Positions 42,072-51,430 of a stretch of DNA of 64,000 nt are shown piece after piece (position 1 is the first letter of the stretch; every line of letters starts with the position of its first letter). Position numbers and translations under genes: made by a program. The stretch is from NCBI GenBank assembly GCA_012719855.1, contig JAAXZN010000050.1, positions 1 through 64,000 on the forward strand. Direction: 5' to 3'. This DNA comes from Serratia liquefaciens. Lineage in GTDB: Bacteria; Pseudomonadota; Gammaproteobacteria; Enterobacterales; Enterobacteriaceae. The notes under the pieces were generated by a model. The model did no database searches and was not told the origin of the DNA. It saw only the letters and a program-made list of their open reading frames with translations.

Positions 42072-42497
42072 TCAACCACGCTTACGCAGATGCGGCTCGC
42101 GCATTTCCTGTGCGGTTTTGGCTTCGATGCTCAGCTCCGCCGTTGGCCGCAATAGCAAGCGCGCCAGGCCGATAGGCTCCCCGCTTTCACGGCAATAGCC
42201 ATAGTCACCGTTATACAAACGCGTCAACGCCGCGCTGATTTTCGGCAGCAAACGGCTTTCGCGATCCAGCTGGCGGAACAGCAACCGCAAGTCTTCTTCA
42301 CGCGCGGCCTTGTCCGCTTCGTCACCCGAGACTTCACCGCTGTCGATGTCCCGCTTTAACGCTTCGATGTGCTGCAGCAGTTTTTGCTGCTCGTCCAGCA
42401 AGCGCTGGCGGAAAAATGCCCGCTGCGCCGGGTTCATGTAGTCAGACTCCGGCATGGCCAGGAGCTGTTGCTGGTTTAACATGGAAACGACTGTCAT
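42072..42497 (-). CDS. DksA-family protein lacking zinc ligands
   Basis: RNA-polymerase-binding DksA paralogue of 141 residues. GGAGAG precedes the ATG. The coiled-coil tip residues known to matter in DksA are kept (Asp59, Asp62, Ala64 in DEADKAA). Of the four zinc cysteines only Cys102 remains (YGYCRESGEPIG); the others are Ser105, Ser123 and Ala126 at identical spacing. This matches zinc-independent paralogues such as Pseudomonas DksA2, which replace DksA when zinc is scarce. A Zur-box-like palindrome lies in its promoter, supporting that role. Confidence 0.85.
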   Translation of the reverse strand: MTVVSMLNQQQLLAMPESDYMNPAQRAFFRQRLLDEQQKLLQHIEALKRDIDSGEVSGDEADKAAREEDLRLLFRQLDRESRLLPKISAALTRLYNGDYGYCRESGEPIGLARLLLRPTAELSIEAKTAQEMREPHLRKRG

Positions 42498-42521
42498 GGC
42501 GCTCTCCGGTTAGGATTTAAT

Positions 42522-42536
42522 TGTTATATTATAACA
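42522..42536. promoter_or_regulatory. Zur-box-like palindrome upstream of the DksA paralogue
   Basis: TGTTATATTATAACA is a perfect 15-bp palindrome equal to the core of the gammaproteobacterial Zur consensus TGTTATANTATAACA. It is centred 32 nt before the start codon of the zinc-free DksA gene, where bound Zur would block transcription. Confidence 0.75.
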
Positions 42537-42690
42537 TATCAAACATTTTCAGCAGCTATTCCTGAAAAACAAAATTCCCCCTATAAACAATCGATTAATC
42601 AAAACGAGCGCTTTCATGCTTGCATCCCGCAGGCGTAAGGGGGTTAATGGTTGAGCAACCCACCCAACCATAGGTAACTGAGAGGCCATC

Positions 42691-42801
42691 ATGAGTAAGG
42701 GAATGGATAGCAAAAAAAATGCGAAGAAGAAGCCGTTGAAAACCCCTGCTGAAAAACGCGCAGACAAACGCGCCAAGAAAGGACAATCGTCCGGCGAGTA
42801 A
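42691..42801 (+). CDS. 36-residue basic protein
   Basis: Very small Lys/Arg-rich protein (MSKGMDSKKNAKKK..., then TPAEKRADKRAKKGQSSGE), 36 residues. GAGAGG precedes the ATG with good spacing, and a strong terminator follows 22 nt after the stop, so it looks like a genuine monocistronic gene. Composition suggests nucleic-acid or ribosome binding, but I know no function. It lies between the divergent dksA-like gene and exoX. Confidence 0.68.
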   Translation: MSKGMDSKKNAKKKPLKTPAEKRADKRAKKGQSSGE

Positions 42802-42822
42802 GCGAACTTCTAACCGTAGTTA

Positions 42823-42845
42823 AACCCGCCAAGGCGGGTTTTTTG
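42823..42845 (+). terminator. Terminator of the small basic protein gene
   Basis: AACCCGCC-AA-GGCGGGTT followed by TTTT, a classical intrinsic terminator. Confidence 0.85.
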
Positions 42846-42932
42846 TTGCCTGCAATAACGCCCCGCTTTCTAAGGTTGGCATTGGCGTAACGGCCCGTTA
42901 AGCTAAGCCAGTACAGCCATCCTGAGGAAACC

Positions 42933-43601
42933 ATGAATTTACGCGTAATAGACACTGAAACCTGCGGGCTGGAAGGCGGCGTGGTCGAGGTAGCCTCCGT
43001 TGATCTGATTGACGGGATAATCGCCAATCCCATGAGCGATTTGGTCAGTCCCGATCGGCCGATTGGCATTGAAGCCATGGCCATTCACCACATTACCGAG
43101 CAAATGGTCGAAGGGAAACCGCGTATCGCGGTGGCGATCGGGCGCTATCTCGGCAGCCCCTACTATGTCGCTCACAATGCGGCTTTCGATCGCGGCGTAC
43201 TGCCGGAAATGAACGGCGCCTGGATCTGCACCATGAAGCTGGCCCGTAACCTGTACCCGGACATCAAATACGGCAACCAATATCTGCGCTACGCGCTCAA
43301 TCTTGATGTTCAATTGCCGCAAGACACCACGCTGTATCCGCACCGGGCGTTGTATGACTGCTACGTGACCGCCGCGCTGTTGCAACGCATCATCAAGGAT
43401 TCAGGCTGGACGCCGGAGCAAATGGCGCAAATCACCGAACAACCGGTGCTGTTGAAGAAGTTTAAGTTCGGAAAATACCGTGGGCAGGAAATTGATCGCA
43501 TCGCTCAGGAAGATCCCGGCTATTTGCGCTGGATGCTGAAATCCATTGATGATCTCAGTCCGGACATGAAACACACGCTGAAATACTACCTGATCGACTG
43601 A
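42933..43601 (+). CDS. exoX: Exodeoxyribonuclease X
   Basis: DnaQ-type 3'-5' exonuclease of 222 residues involved in mismatch repair and DNA clean-up. The ExoI motif is RVIDTETCGLEGG, ExoII lies in YVAHNAAFDRGVLP, and ExoIII is HRALYDCYVTAALL. The C-terminal FKFGKYRGQEIDRIAQEDPGYLRWM stretch is typical of the family. It is convergent with ptrB, as in E. coli. Confidence 0.93.
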   Translation: MNLRVIDTETCGLEGGVVEVASVDLIDGIIANPMSDLVSPDRPIGIEAMAIHHITEQMVEGKPRIAVAIGRYLGSPYYVAHNAAFDRGVLPEMNGAWICTMKLARNLYPDIKYGNQYLRYALNLDVQLPQDTTLYPHRALYDCYVTAALLQRIIKDSGWTPEQMAQITEQPVLLKKFKFGKYRGQEIDRIAQEDPGYLRWMLKSIDDLSPDMKHTLKYYLID

Positions 43602-43635
43602 AGAAAGCGGGCAGTGCCAGCCGCCCGCCCGAAGG

Positions 43636-45669
43636 TTACTCCGCCAGCGCCAAAATAAAGGCGTACTCCAGCGCGATATCTTCGTAGGCCTTGAAACGCC
43701 CGGACTTGCCGCCGTGGCCGGAGTCCATATCGGTATACAGCAGGAGCTGGCGGTCGTCAGTTTTCAACTCACGCAATTTCGCTACCCACTTGGCCGGTTC
43801 CCAATACTGCACCTGCGAGTCGTGCAGGCCGGTGGTGACCAGCATATGCGGGTAATCCTGCGCCTTGACCTGATCGTACGGGCTGTACTGCAAAATGTAG
43901 TCGTAATAAGCCCGTTCGTTCGGGTTGCCCCACTCGTCATATTCCCCGGTGGTCAGCGGAATGGACTCGTCGAGCATGGTGGTGACCACGTCGACAAACG
44001 GCACCTGCGCCACGATGCCGTTAAACAGCTGTGGCGCCTGGTTAATCACCGCGCCCATCAGCAAGCCGCCTGCGCTGCCGCCCATGGCGAACACCCGTTT
44101 GGCATCGCCGTACCCTTGAGCAATCAAGGTTTCCGTCACGTCGATAAAGTCGTTGAAGGTATTTTGCTTGTTGAACAGCTTGCCGTCTTCGTACCACAGC
44201 TGCCCCAATTCGCCGCCGCCGCGAATGTGCGCCAGCGCAAAGACAAAACCGCGATCCAGCAGGCTCAAGCGGCTGGCGCTGAAGGCCGGATCCATGCTGC
44301 TGCCGTAGGAGCCGTAGCCATACACCATCAGCGGATTGCTGCCGTGCACGAAGCTGTCCGGGCGATAAACCAGCGAAACCGGCACCTCGACACCGTCGCG
44401 CGCCTTCACCCTGACTCGCTCGCTGCGGTAATTTTCCGGGGTAAAGTTTTTCACTTCCTGCTGCTTGAGCATCACGCGTTCGCCGCTGTCGAGATTCAAC
44501 TCATACAGCGTGGTGGGCGTGGTCATCGAGGAGTAACCATAGCGCAGCAGATCGGTTTCCGGCTCAGGGTTGTATGCCAGCCAGGTGGTGTAGGTCGGAT
44601 CGTCGAAGGCGATACGCTTCACTTCGCCGCTCTGCCAGTGGATTTGTCGCAGTTGGGTCAATCCCTCGCTGCGTTCCTCTACCACCAGCCAGTCGCGGAA
44701 CAGGCTAAAGCCTTCCAGCATCACTTCTACGCGGGGAGCAATCAACGTCTGCCACTGCGCTTCGTCTGCCTGTTCGCTCTGATACAGGCCGAAGTTTTTG
44801 CCGTCCTTGTTGGAACGGATGTAGAAGTGCTGATGATAGTGATCGATACCGTATTCATGATCCTTGCGGCGCGGCACAAACATCTGTGGCGTGCTGTCGG
44901 CGCGTTCGGCGTCCAGCAGCAGAATTTCCGAGGTGGTGGTGCTGCTCAGGTGGATCAGAATAAAACGTTCGGAGGTAGTTTTTTCCAGGCCAACGTAGAA
45001 GGTGTCATCCAGCTCTTCGTAGATCAATTCATCAAGCTGCGGATCGGTGCCCACCACGTGGCGATAGACCTGATACGGCAGCAGCGTTTTAGCGTGTTTA
45101 CGCACGTAATAAACGGTGGCTGAATCATTGGCCCATTCGAAATTGCCGGAGGTGTTTTCCAGCACTTCGTCGGTCCAGCTGTCGTCACTGAGGTTTTTGA
45201 AACGAATGTCGTATTGGCGACGGGAGAGGTAATCCTCCGCAACCGCCAGCCTTTGGTTGTCGGGGCTGACTTCCAGGCCGCCAAGGGTATAAAACTCTCG
45301 CTGCTCGGCGCGCTGGTTACCGTCGATCAGGGTGTCCCAATGTTCGCTTCCCGCCTGCGGCTGACGCACATAAATCGCGTACTCATTGCCCGGTTCGAAG
45401 CGCGTCTGATAGCGGTAGCCGTTTCTGACATAGGGTACCGAATGTTCCTGTTGAGGAATGCGCGCCACCATCTCTTCATACAGCGTTTCACGCAGCGCCT
45501 GCTGCGGTTTCAACGCCGCGTCGGTGAAGGCGTTTTCCGCCTGCAGGTAGTCCAGCACCTGCGGGTCTGCGCGATCGTCGTCGCGCAGCCAATAGTAGTC
45601 GTCCACACGCGTGTCGCCGTGAACGGTAATAGGATAAGGACGTTTTTCTGCCTTAGGGGGGGTCATCAT
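43636..45669 (-). CDS. ptrB: Oligopeptidase B (protease II)
   Basis: Prolyl-oligopeptidase-family serine peptidase of 677 residues that cleaves peptides after Lys/Arg. The N-terminal [19 protein letters not shown] is typical. The beta-propeller spans roughly residues 75-400, and the C-terminal hydrolase domain has the nucleophile elbow [13 protein letters not shown], the Asp in [13 protein letters not shown], and the His in [10 protein letters not shown]. Two adjacent ATGs allow a start at 45669 or 45666. It is cytoplasmic. Confidence 0.94.
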   Translation of the reverse strand: MMTPPKAEKRPYPITVHGDTRVDDYYWLRDDDRADPQVLDYLQAENAFTDAALKPQQALRETLYEEMVARIPQQEHSVPYVRNGYRYQTRFEPGNEYAIYVRQPQAGSEHWDTLIDGNQRAEQREFYTLGGLEVSPDNQRLAVAEDYLSRRQYDIRFKNLSDDSWTDEVLENTSGNFEWANDSATVYYVRKHAKTLLPYQVYRHVVGTDPQLDELIYEELDDTFYVGLEKTTSERFILIHLSSTTTSEILLLDAERADSTPQMFVPRRKDHEYGIDHYHQHFYIRSNKDGKNFGLYQSEQADEAQWQTLIAPRVEVMLEGFSLFRDWLVVEERSEGLTQLRQIHWQSGEVKRIAFDDPTYTTWLAYNPEPETDLLRYGYSSMTTPTTLYELNLDSGERVMLKQQEVKNFTPENYRSERVRVKARDGVEVPVSLVYRPDSFVHGSNPLMVYGYGSYGSSMDPAFSASRLSLLDRGFVFALAHIRGGGELGQLWYEDGKLFNKQNTFNDFIDVTETLIAQGYGDAKRVFAMGGSAGGLLMGAVINQAPQLFNGIVAQVPFVDVVTTMLDESIPLTTGEYDEWGNPNERAYYDYILQYSPYDQVKAQDYPHMLVTTGLHDSQVQYWEPAKWVAKLRELKTDDRQLLLYTDMDSGHGGKSGRFKAYEDIALEYAFILALAE

Positions 45670-45737
45670 TGTTAAATCATCCGCTTACCTTGATTAGGGC
45701 AAGAGTGACACGATTCCCCCCGGCTTGCCAAGCAGCG

Positions 45738-46391
45738 CTACGCCAGCTCGCGTTTTTTCTCGTTCACGTCGTTTTCTATGCCCTGCTTGACGTCCGCCGG
45801 GATCTTCAACGACTGCGCCAGGGCATCCAGATAACCACGCTCCATAAAGTGATCCACGTCGATCACCATGCAGCTCAGGTAATACACTTCCAGCGCTTCA
45901 TCTTCATTCTTCACGCTCTGAGCGATCAAGTCCGGGTTCAGTGGCTGATCGATCGCCTCTTGCACCCATTTTTGCGCTTCTTCCCCTACCTGCAGCTGTT
46001 CCAGGCTATGGTCGATGGCGAGCTTTTCTTCCGCATCAATATGACCGTCGCTCTTGGCGGCGAACACCAGCGCCTGCACCAGGCGTTTGGCACGCAGGTC
46101 CACCGGCGTGGTCTGCAGGCCAAACTGCGGTTCGTTCTGGTGGGTTTCTTTCACCCGTTGTTTGTACTTATTCCACAGCACTGCACCAACCGCTGCGCTG
46201 CCGCCGATAATCAACGCATTCTTACCGAATTTGCCGACCAGCTTGCGCGAAGACTTATTCGCCAGCAAAACGCCCACCAGACCACCCAACGCAGTCGGGG
46301 CCAGCAGCTTGCCGATACCTTCCGAACCGCCGATTGAACCGGCCTTTTGCCCAATCATCGATTGGATCTGCTGCATCCAGTTATTTTTCAT
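45738..46391 (-). CDS. yebE: YebE, DUF533/TerB-like membrane protein
   Basis: Inner-membrane-associated protein of 217 residues. A Gly/Ala-rich hydrophobic stretch (residues about 30-75, LAPTALGGLVGVLLA, NALIIGGSAAVGAVLW) precedes a helical TerB-like domain with DGHIDAEEKLAIDHSLEQL. Yersiniaceae and E. coli YebE lie next to ptrB, as here. In E. coli it is known as a Cpx-responsive gene; the function is unknown. Confidence 0.9.
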   Translation of the reverse strand: MKNNWMQQIQSMIGQKAGSIGGSEGIGKLLAPTALGGLVGVLLANKSSRKLVGKFGKNALIIGGSAAVGAVLWNKYKQRVKETHQNEPQFGLQTTPVDLRAKRLVQALVFAAKSDGHIDAEEKLAIDHSLEQLQVGEEAQKWVQEAIDQPLNPDLIAQSVKNEDEALEVYYLSCMVIDVDHFMERGYLDALAQSLKIPADVKQGIENDVNEKKRELA

Positions 46392-46574
46392 GCTTTACCC
46401 TTTGCGTGAGGAAACAAGGCGCGCAGGCACAAAAAGGCCAGGCCGCCGGTAAAGCGTCAGATTAGGGGATTTTTTGTCAGTTTACGTATGGGGGATGAAA
46501 ACCTGTGTAGCGGGGAGCGTTGATGGCGGGAAAAGGCCGACTTCGCCATCAGGCGCCAGCCGGCCACTACCGGA

Positions 46575-47162
46575 TTAAGGCTGTTCGCCCTCTTCGCCCG
46601 GTTGTTCTTCTTCCTGTTCGTACTCCGCCAGTTCGTCGCGCATCGCCTGAATCGACTCGCGAGCCAACAGCGATAAGGTGCGGTAGAAACCGGTGGTGGC
46701 ATGCGCTTCCACTTTACCCAGGAAACGGCCGCACCATGGCAACAGATAGTCGTCAAACAGCGTGATTTGCGCCTGCGCTTCGTCTTCCTGGGACTGATCC
46801 TCCAGCCAGGAGGCCGCCAGCAGCAAAGAGCCGAAATGATCGGCCGGCGCTTCGCCGAGCGGCATACCACGCTGCTGCAGGAAAGTACGCACTTCCGCTT
46901 CGGTTGCCCCTTCAACGTAGTCCGAACGGAAAGGTGACACGCTGCATTCGCTGCCGACGAACATGGCGTTGAAGTCGCTGGACAGCAGGTTGACGTCACA
47001 ACCCTGCTGCAGGCGCACCAAGAGTTCGTCCTGTTCCAGCGGCCAGTGTTGCTGCAGCTTGCCTTCTTTGATCAGCGTAAACAGCGGCACCAGCAACGGA
47101 TCCTGCGGCTGACGATAAAACAGCGTCCCCAGCACGCGGCAAACTACGGAAAACTCATTCAT
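46575..47162 (-). CDS. ycdY: TorD-like chaperone YcdY
   Basis: Redox-enzyme-maturation-type chaperone of 195 residues, TorD/DmsD superfamily. The all-helical chain contains LLSSDFNAMFVGSECSVSPFRSDYVEG, the conserved family segment, and an acidic C-terminal tail (EQEEEQPGEEGEQP). In E. coli YcdY assists YcdX by promoting its metal loading, and the two genes are adjacent here too. No molybdoenzyme gene is nearby. Confidence 0.88.
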   Translation of the reverse strand: MNEFSVVCRVLGTLFYRQPQDPLLVPLFTLIKEGKLQQHWPLEQDELLVRLQQGCDVNLLSSDFNAMFVGSECSVSPFRSDYVEGATEAEVRTFLQQRGMPLGEAPADHFGSLLLAASWLEDQSQEDEAQAQITLFDDYLLPWCGRFLGKVEAHATTGFYRTLSLLARESIQAMRDELAEYEQEEEQPGEEGEQP

Positions 47163-47204
47163 GATAATGCCTTATACAATACGGAAAAATTTGCCGGGAC
47201 GATG

Positions 47205-47942
47205 TCACAAATCGGCCAATTCCGCAATCGCCGGCTTGCCGCGACGTTCGAGAAAATCGAGCAGGCGGCGTGGGCTCACGTTCAGGATTCGCTCCTGCGG
47301 GAACTCCACTTCGGCAATGATGCGTTCGCAGTGCTCAAATCCCCCAAGCGAAAAGGCAATATGCGAATCCGAACCCAGCGCTAACCAGCCACCGGCATCG
47401 CGTACCGCGGCGGCAATCGCCCGGCAGTTGTCCTCACTGCCCTTGCGCGAATGGGTGAACGACGAATTGTTCAGTTCCAATGCCACGTCGTATTTGGCCG
47501 CTGCGGCAGCAACTGCCGCAATGTCTATCGGGTATCTTGGGTTGCCGGGGTGGCTGATTATGTGCACGTCCCCCTGCGCCATCGCGGCGATCATCGCTTC
47601 GGTATTGGCCGCTTTGTCCTGCGGCGCAAACACCGGCTCGTGGAAACCGGCAATAATTACGTCGATTTTATCCAGCATCGGACCGGTGCAGTCGATATCG
47701 CCCTGCAGGTTTTTGATGTTGGCTTCGATGCCGCGCAGGATACCCACGCCGTCCACCAGGCGTGGCCACACGTGCATGTTCATAAAGTGCCAATAATGCG
47801 GCGCATCGGCCATATCCGGGCCATGGTCGGTGATGGCGAACAGTTTGATGCCCTTTTGCCGGGCTTCGACGATGTAGTCATGCAGCGTACTGTAGGCGTG
47901 GGTGCTGGCAACGGTGTGCATATGTAAATCAACGGGGTACAT
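47205..47942 (-). CDS. ycdX: PHP-family phosphatase YcdX
   Basis: Trinuclear-zinc phosphatase of 245 residues. The ATG at 47942 follows AAGGAG and matches E. coli YcdX in length. PHP metal-binding motifs are visible: [36 protein letters not shown] and GSDSHIAF. It lies between ghrA (upstream) and ycdY (downstream), as in E. coli, where the cluster affects swarming. The physiological substrate is unclear. Confidence 0.92.
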   Translation of the reverse strand: MYPVDLHMHTVASTHAYSTLHDYIVEARQKGIKLFAITDHGPDMADAPHYWHFMNMHVWPRLVDGVGILRGIEANIKNLQGDIDCTGPMLDKIDVIIAGFHEPVFAPQDKAANTEAMIAAMAQGDVHIISHPGNPRYPIDIAAVAAAAAKYDVALELNNSSFTHSRKGSEDNCRAIAAAVRDAGGWLALGSDSHIAFSLGGFEHCERIIAEVEFPQERILNVSPRRLLDFLERRGKPAIAELADL

Positions 47943-48029
47943 TGCTTCTCCTTCTTGGCGGCCAGCCACAAATACGGCAGCCGGCGCGGTTTATTATTTA
48001 TTTAGCTTAGCAGGTGCATCACCGAAAGA

Positions 48030-48971
48030 TCAGTAACCCAGTTGCACATCCACCACGCCAGCCGGTGTTTGCCCGGCTTCAAGTGCGCGGATGTTTGCCG
48101 CGATCTGATCCATCGCCGCTTCCGGCAAAGTGATGGCAGCAATATGCGGGGTAATGGTGACACGCGGATGACGCCAGAACGGATGCGCCTGCGGCAACGG
48201 CTCCTCGACGAACACATCCAGCGTGGCGGCGGCAATTTGGCCCTGCTCCAGCGCCTGCAGTAAATCGTCCTCAACCAGATGCGCGCCACGTGCCAGGTTG
48301 ATCAGGTAAGCGCCCGGCACCAAGTGCGCGAACAGTTGCCGGTTGAGGATCCCGGCGGTTTCCGGCGTATTGGGCAGCAGGTTGATCAGCAATTGCACGC
48401 CATCGAGAAATGCGGCGCGTTGCTCTGCGCCGGCAAAGCTCTGCACGCCGGCAATCTGTTTGGGGCTGCGGCTCCAGCAGCGTACGTTGAAGCCAAACTC
48501 CGTCAGTTTCTGCGCCACGCTTTTCCCCAGCACCCCGGCCCCCAGAATGCCAATGGTGAAATTATCCTGCTGATGGGGATCGAGCGGTTGCCACTTCTGC
48601 TGCTGTTGCAGCAGTTGATACTCGTCAAAACGGCGGAAATAACGCAGCACATAGCTCAGCGCATATTCCTGCATCTGTTGCGCCATGCCGGTGTCCTCAA
48701 GGCGCACCAGCGGAACACCGGCCGGCAATGTGCCGGGGTGCAGACGCTGTTGCTCAAGAATGGCGTCAACCCCTGCTCCGAGGGCAAAGACCCCTTTTAA
48801 CTTTCCGCGATTCGCCAGCATCTCATAGGGCGGCCGCCACACCAGCGCATAGTCCGCCGGGCGATCATCGCCAGGTTGCCAGGCGCGCACCGTCGCCTGA
48901 GGCAGGCGCTGCGATAGGCCTGTCAGCCAGTCCTGGGCATTAAAGAAAGGGTGGTAAAAAATGATGTTCAT
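48030..48971 (-). CDS. ghrA: Glyoxylate/hydroxypyruvate reductase A
   Basis: D-2-hydroxyacid dehydrogenase of 313 residues, cytoplasmic, NADPH-dependent, reducing glyoxylate and hydroxypyruvate. The Rossmann motif is IGILGAGVLGKSVAQ, the catalytic Arg is in NLARGAHLVEDD, the Glu in DVFVEEPLP and the His in TPHIAA. It heads the ghrA-ycdX-ycdY group on the minus strand. Length matches E. coli GhrA. Confidence 0.93.
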   Translation of the reverse strand: MNIIFYHPFFNAQDWLTGLSQRLPQATVRAWQPGDDRPADYALVWRPPYEMLANRGKLKGVFALGAGVDAILEQQRLHPGTLPAGVPLVRLEDTGMAQQMQEYALSYVLRYFRRFDEYQLLQQQQKWQPLDPHQQDNFTIGILGAGVLGKSVAQKLTEFGFNVRCWSRSPKQIAGVQSFAGAEQRAAFLDGVQLLINLLPNTPETAGILNRQLFAHLVPGAYLINLARGAHLVEDDLLQALEQGQIAAATLDVFVEEPLPQAHPFWRHPRVTITPHIAAITLPEAAMDQIAANIRALEAGQTPAGVVDVQLGY

Positions 48972-49098
48972 CTGTGCGGCTCCCGTCTGTTTTTATGCAT
49001 TTGCATCCAGACTTCCGCGATTCGCCGGCAGATGCAAGCGCTAAAGCTCAAAATGAAAACAGCCCCGACCAGTGGGGCTGTTTTTAGGCTGCGGGATC

Positions 49099-50583
49099 TC
49101 AGGCAGCGGCAGGAGCGTCATGCCGGATCAGGCGACGCAGCAGCGGGATCAGAATCAGCATCACCACGCCAACGCCTGCGGCGCCCCAACCCAACACGCT
49201 AAACACCTCGCTGTAGCCGGGGTTGGTCTGCAGCGGGGTACTGCCGCTGTTTTCCGGCATCAGGCCGGAGACATAGCCCGCCAGCACCGAAGCAACGCCG
49301 GTGACCATCATCCAGCAGCCCATCATCACGCCCTGATAACGCGGCGGCGCCAGTTTGCCGATCATCGCGTAACCGATAGGGGAAATCATCAGCTCGCCGA
49401 TGCTCTGCAACACGTAACTGATCGCGATCCATTTAAACGCCACCAGCCCGTCGCCACCGGCCAGGCTGATGCCCAACGGCAACACCAGCATGCCCAGTCC
49501 GATGCAGAACAGCGAACCGGAGAACTGCATCGGAATATCGATATTGCAGCCGCGGGCGCGCAGGCGGTTGAACCACCAGGCCATCAGCGGGCCCCCCACC
49601 ACAATAACCAGCGTATTGATGTTCTGGATCCACTGCGGCGCTACCTGAATGCCATAAACGTTCAGGTCGATATTGTGTTCGGAGAACAGCATCAGCCCCA
49701 TCGGCGCCAACTGGTACAGCGCCCAGAACACCAAAGAGCTTAACGCCAGGATCAGGTAAGCCGTCATCCGGCGGCGTTCGTCACGTGGATGGTGGCGCAG
49801 CGTTACCACGCATAGCATCAGGAAAATCAGCACCCCGAGGCCAATCACGAAATGGCCGCTGAACTCGGCATGGGTCAGCATGACGCGGATGATGGGCACC
49901 AGCGCCACCAACACCGCCAGCCCGACCAGCATGCGCCAGCGATATTGCGCACGGCTGGCATCGTGCAGCGGGGTGTTAAGATCGGCCAGTATGCGCCAGC
50001 GGCTGACGGCGACGACGATCGCCGCCGCGTTGCCCAAGGTGGCGAACAGGAATAGCGCACGGTAGTTTTCGGTCAGTTGGAAGTAGCCGGCCACGCTGAA
50101 ACCGACAAAGAACCCCAGGTTCATCCCGGCGTAGTTCCATAAAAAGGCCGATTCGCGCCGATCGTCATCCGGTTTAAAGCGCTGGGTCAGCATCATATTA
50201 ATGCAGGTGACGTTCAGCCCACTGCCGGTCAGGAACATCGCCAGACCCCAATAAAGCCCCCAAACACCCGCCACGGCGATCAACGCACAACCGACCACCT
50301 GCAGCACCATGCCCAGCACGAACAGGTTGCGGTTGCTGAGGAAGCGCCCGCCCAGGTAACCGCCAAACATATGCAAACCGTAGTTGAACGCACCGAATAC
50401 GCCCATCATGGCGTTGGCGCTGCCTTCGCTGAACCCCAGGCGCTTGGTAGCGTAGAGCACCAACGTGGAATACAGCACGGCAAAACCCAGCGTGGCGAAG
50501 ATTTGGATAAAGAACAGTGCCCCGGCACCCGGGGGGATGGCATGGCGCTGCGGCGCTGCCGTTGTGGAGTCCGATGGAGTCAA
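49099..50583 (-). CDS. Divergent POT/PTR-family transporter
   Basis: Inner-membrane protein of 494 residues with 12-14 hydrophobic segments, resembling proton-dependent oligopeptide transporters. The C-terminal half keeps the family region (SYVLQSIGELMISPIGYAMIGKLAPPRYQGVMMGCWMM). The N-terminal helix 1 motif ExxERFxYY, which couples protons in classical peptide transporters, is replaced by FFIQIFATLGFAVLYSTLVLY. Substrate and coupling may therefore differ from DtpA/B. It is monocistronic, with a promoter in the 50584-50940 region. Confidence 0.83.
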   Translation of the reverse strand: MTPSDSTTAAPQRHAIPPGAGALFFIQIFATLGFAVLYSTLVLYATKRLGFSEGSANAMMGVFGAFNYGLHMFGGYLGGRFLSNRNLFVLGMVLQVVGCALIAVAGVWGLYWGLAMFLTGSGLNVTCINMMLTQRFKPDDDRRESAFLWNYAGMNLGFFVGFSVAGYFQLTENYRALFLFATLGNAAAIVVAVSRWRILADLNTPLHDASRAQYRWRMLVGLAVLVALVPIIRVMLTHAEFSGHFVIGLGVLIFLMLCVVTLRHHPRDERRRMTAYLILALSSLVFWALYQLAPMGLMLFSEHNIDLNVYGIQVAPQWIQNINTLVIVVGGPLMAWWFNRLRARGCNIDIPMQFSGSLFCIGLGMLVLPLGISLAGGDGLVAFKWIAISYVLQSIGELMISPIGYAMIGKLAPPRYQGVMMGCWMMVTGVASVLAGYVSGLMPENSGSTPLQTNPGYSEVFSVLGWGAAGVGVVMLILIPLLRRLIRHDAPAAA

Positions 50584-51014
50584 AATGAACCTCTACTGCA
50601 TTATTATTTAATTGATCAGTCCCTGTCTGCGTTATCGCCGGCGTCTTGCCCGGCAACCTGCCCGGCGGTGTGATATTCCTTGCCAAAACCGCCGTGCCTG
50701 CACCAATCTATTTAGCGACACATATGACTAATAATCCAGTATTAATGCATATAACTGCACTACGGATAATTCTACTGCTGATATATTGAGCTAACCAATA
50801 CCAAAATGTACAAATATTAGCCCGTGAGGCAATTTAGCCCCATGATGGTCCAGCGGAGGTGTCCCCCCCGGTGGTCGATCGCTCGGGAAATCAGCAAATT
50901 GCTGCAAGTTTAGCTAAACAGTCATGGTTATGTCACAAGAGGGTTGACGCTGGGATCAGATTCTCCTACATTAGCGCCCGTCGACAGCGCAACGCGTTGG
51001 CGATGAAGTAAAAC
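50584..51014. promoter_or_regulatory. Intergenic region with promoter of the first tRNA-Ser gene
   Basis: About 430 nt without a protein gene. TTGACG at 50944-50949 and TACATT at 50967-50972 are spaced exactly 17 nt, and a GCGCCCG discriminator follows, typical of stringently controlled tRNA promoters. The POT-family gene promoter must lie in the left part, but I see no clear hexamers. Confidence 0.6.
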
Positions 51015-51104
51015 GGTGAGGTGTCTGAGTGGCTGAAGGAGCACGCCTGGAAAGTGTGTATACGCGTAAGTGTATCGAGGGTTCGAACCCCTCTCTCACC
51101 GCCA
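51015..51104 (+). tRNA. tRNA-Ser(GGA), copy 1
   Basis: A class II tRNA of 90 nt with a long variable arm, nearly identical to E. coli tRNA-Ser(GGA). The anticodon GGA is at 51049-51051 in the loop CTGGAAA; the T loop GGTTCGAACCC and encoded CCA end are present. It reads UCC/UCU codons. The acceptor stem has a G-U pair at its inner end (TCTCACC), where copy 2 has G-C. A terminator follows. Confidence 0.97.
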
Positions 51105-51116
51105 TATTTTAATGAG

Positions 51117-51146
51117 AAAGCCTGAACGCAAGTTCAGGCTTTTTTG
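51117..51146 (+). terminator. Terminator of tRNA-Ser copy 1
   Basis: AAGCCTGAAC-GCAA-GTTCAGGCTT followed by TTTT: a 10-bp stem with a GCAA loop. Confidence 0.9.
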
Positions 51147-51259
51147 TTGTCTGCAGCGCATGAAACGCCCCGGCGAAACTGCCTGTGCGTGCGGTTCGCC
51201 GTAGTTTTCAGCAAAGCGAACACAGGTTAACCGGACGCGCCGAAACCAAGAAATTCTGC

Positions 51260-51288
51260 TTGACCGGATCGCCCTCTCTCCCTATAGT
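51260..51288 (+). promoter_or_regulatory. Promoter of tRNA-Ser copy 2
   Basis: TTGACC at 51260-51265 and TATAGT at 51283-51288, spaced 17 nt, followed by AGCGCCCCG, a GC-rich discriminator as in the promoter of copy 1. Confidence 0.8.
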
Positions 51289-51328
51289 AGCGCCCCGTTG
51301 CACCAGTGAGTACGCAACAACAAAATAC

Positions 51329-51418
51329 GGTGAGGTGTCTGAGTGGCTGAAGGAGCACGCCTGGAAAGTGTGTATACGCGTAAGTGTATCGAGGGTTCGA
51401 ACCCCTCCCTCACCGCCA
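51329..51418 (+). tRNA. tRNA-Ser(GGA), copy 2
   Basis: Ninety nt, identical to copy 1 except for one base in the 3' acceptor strand (CCTCACC instead of TCTCACC), which restores a G-C pair. The anticodon GGA is at 51363-51365. The gene sits 224 nt after copy 1 with its own promoter and a matching terminator, so the two look like a duplicated transcription unit. Confidence 0.97.
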
Positions 51419-51430
51419 TATTTTAAAGAG

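Noticed and set aside
43714..45123. A 469-codon plus-strand frame opposite ptrB
   Set aside because: Antisense shadow of oligopeptidase B; no start context or known motif.
46457..46999. A 180-codon minus-strand frame overlapping ycdY
   Set aside because: Cys/Arg/Ser-rich product in another frame of ycdY; ycdY itself has the family motifs and correct length.
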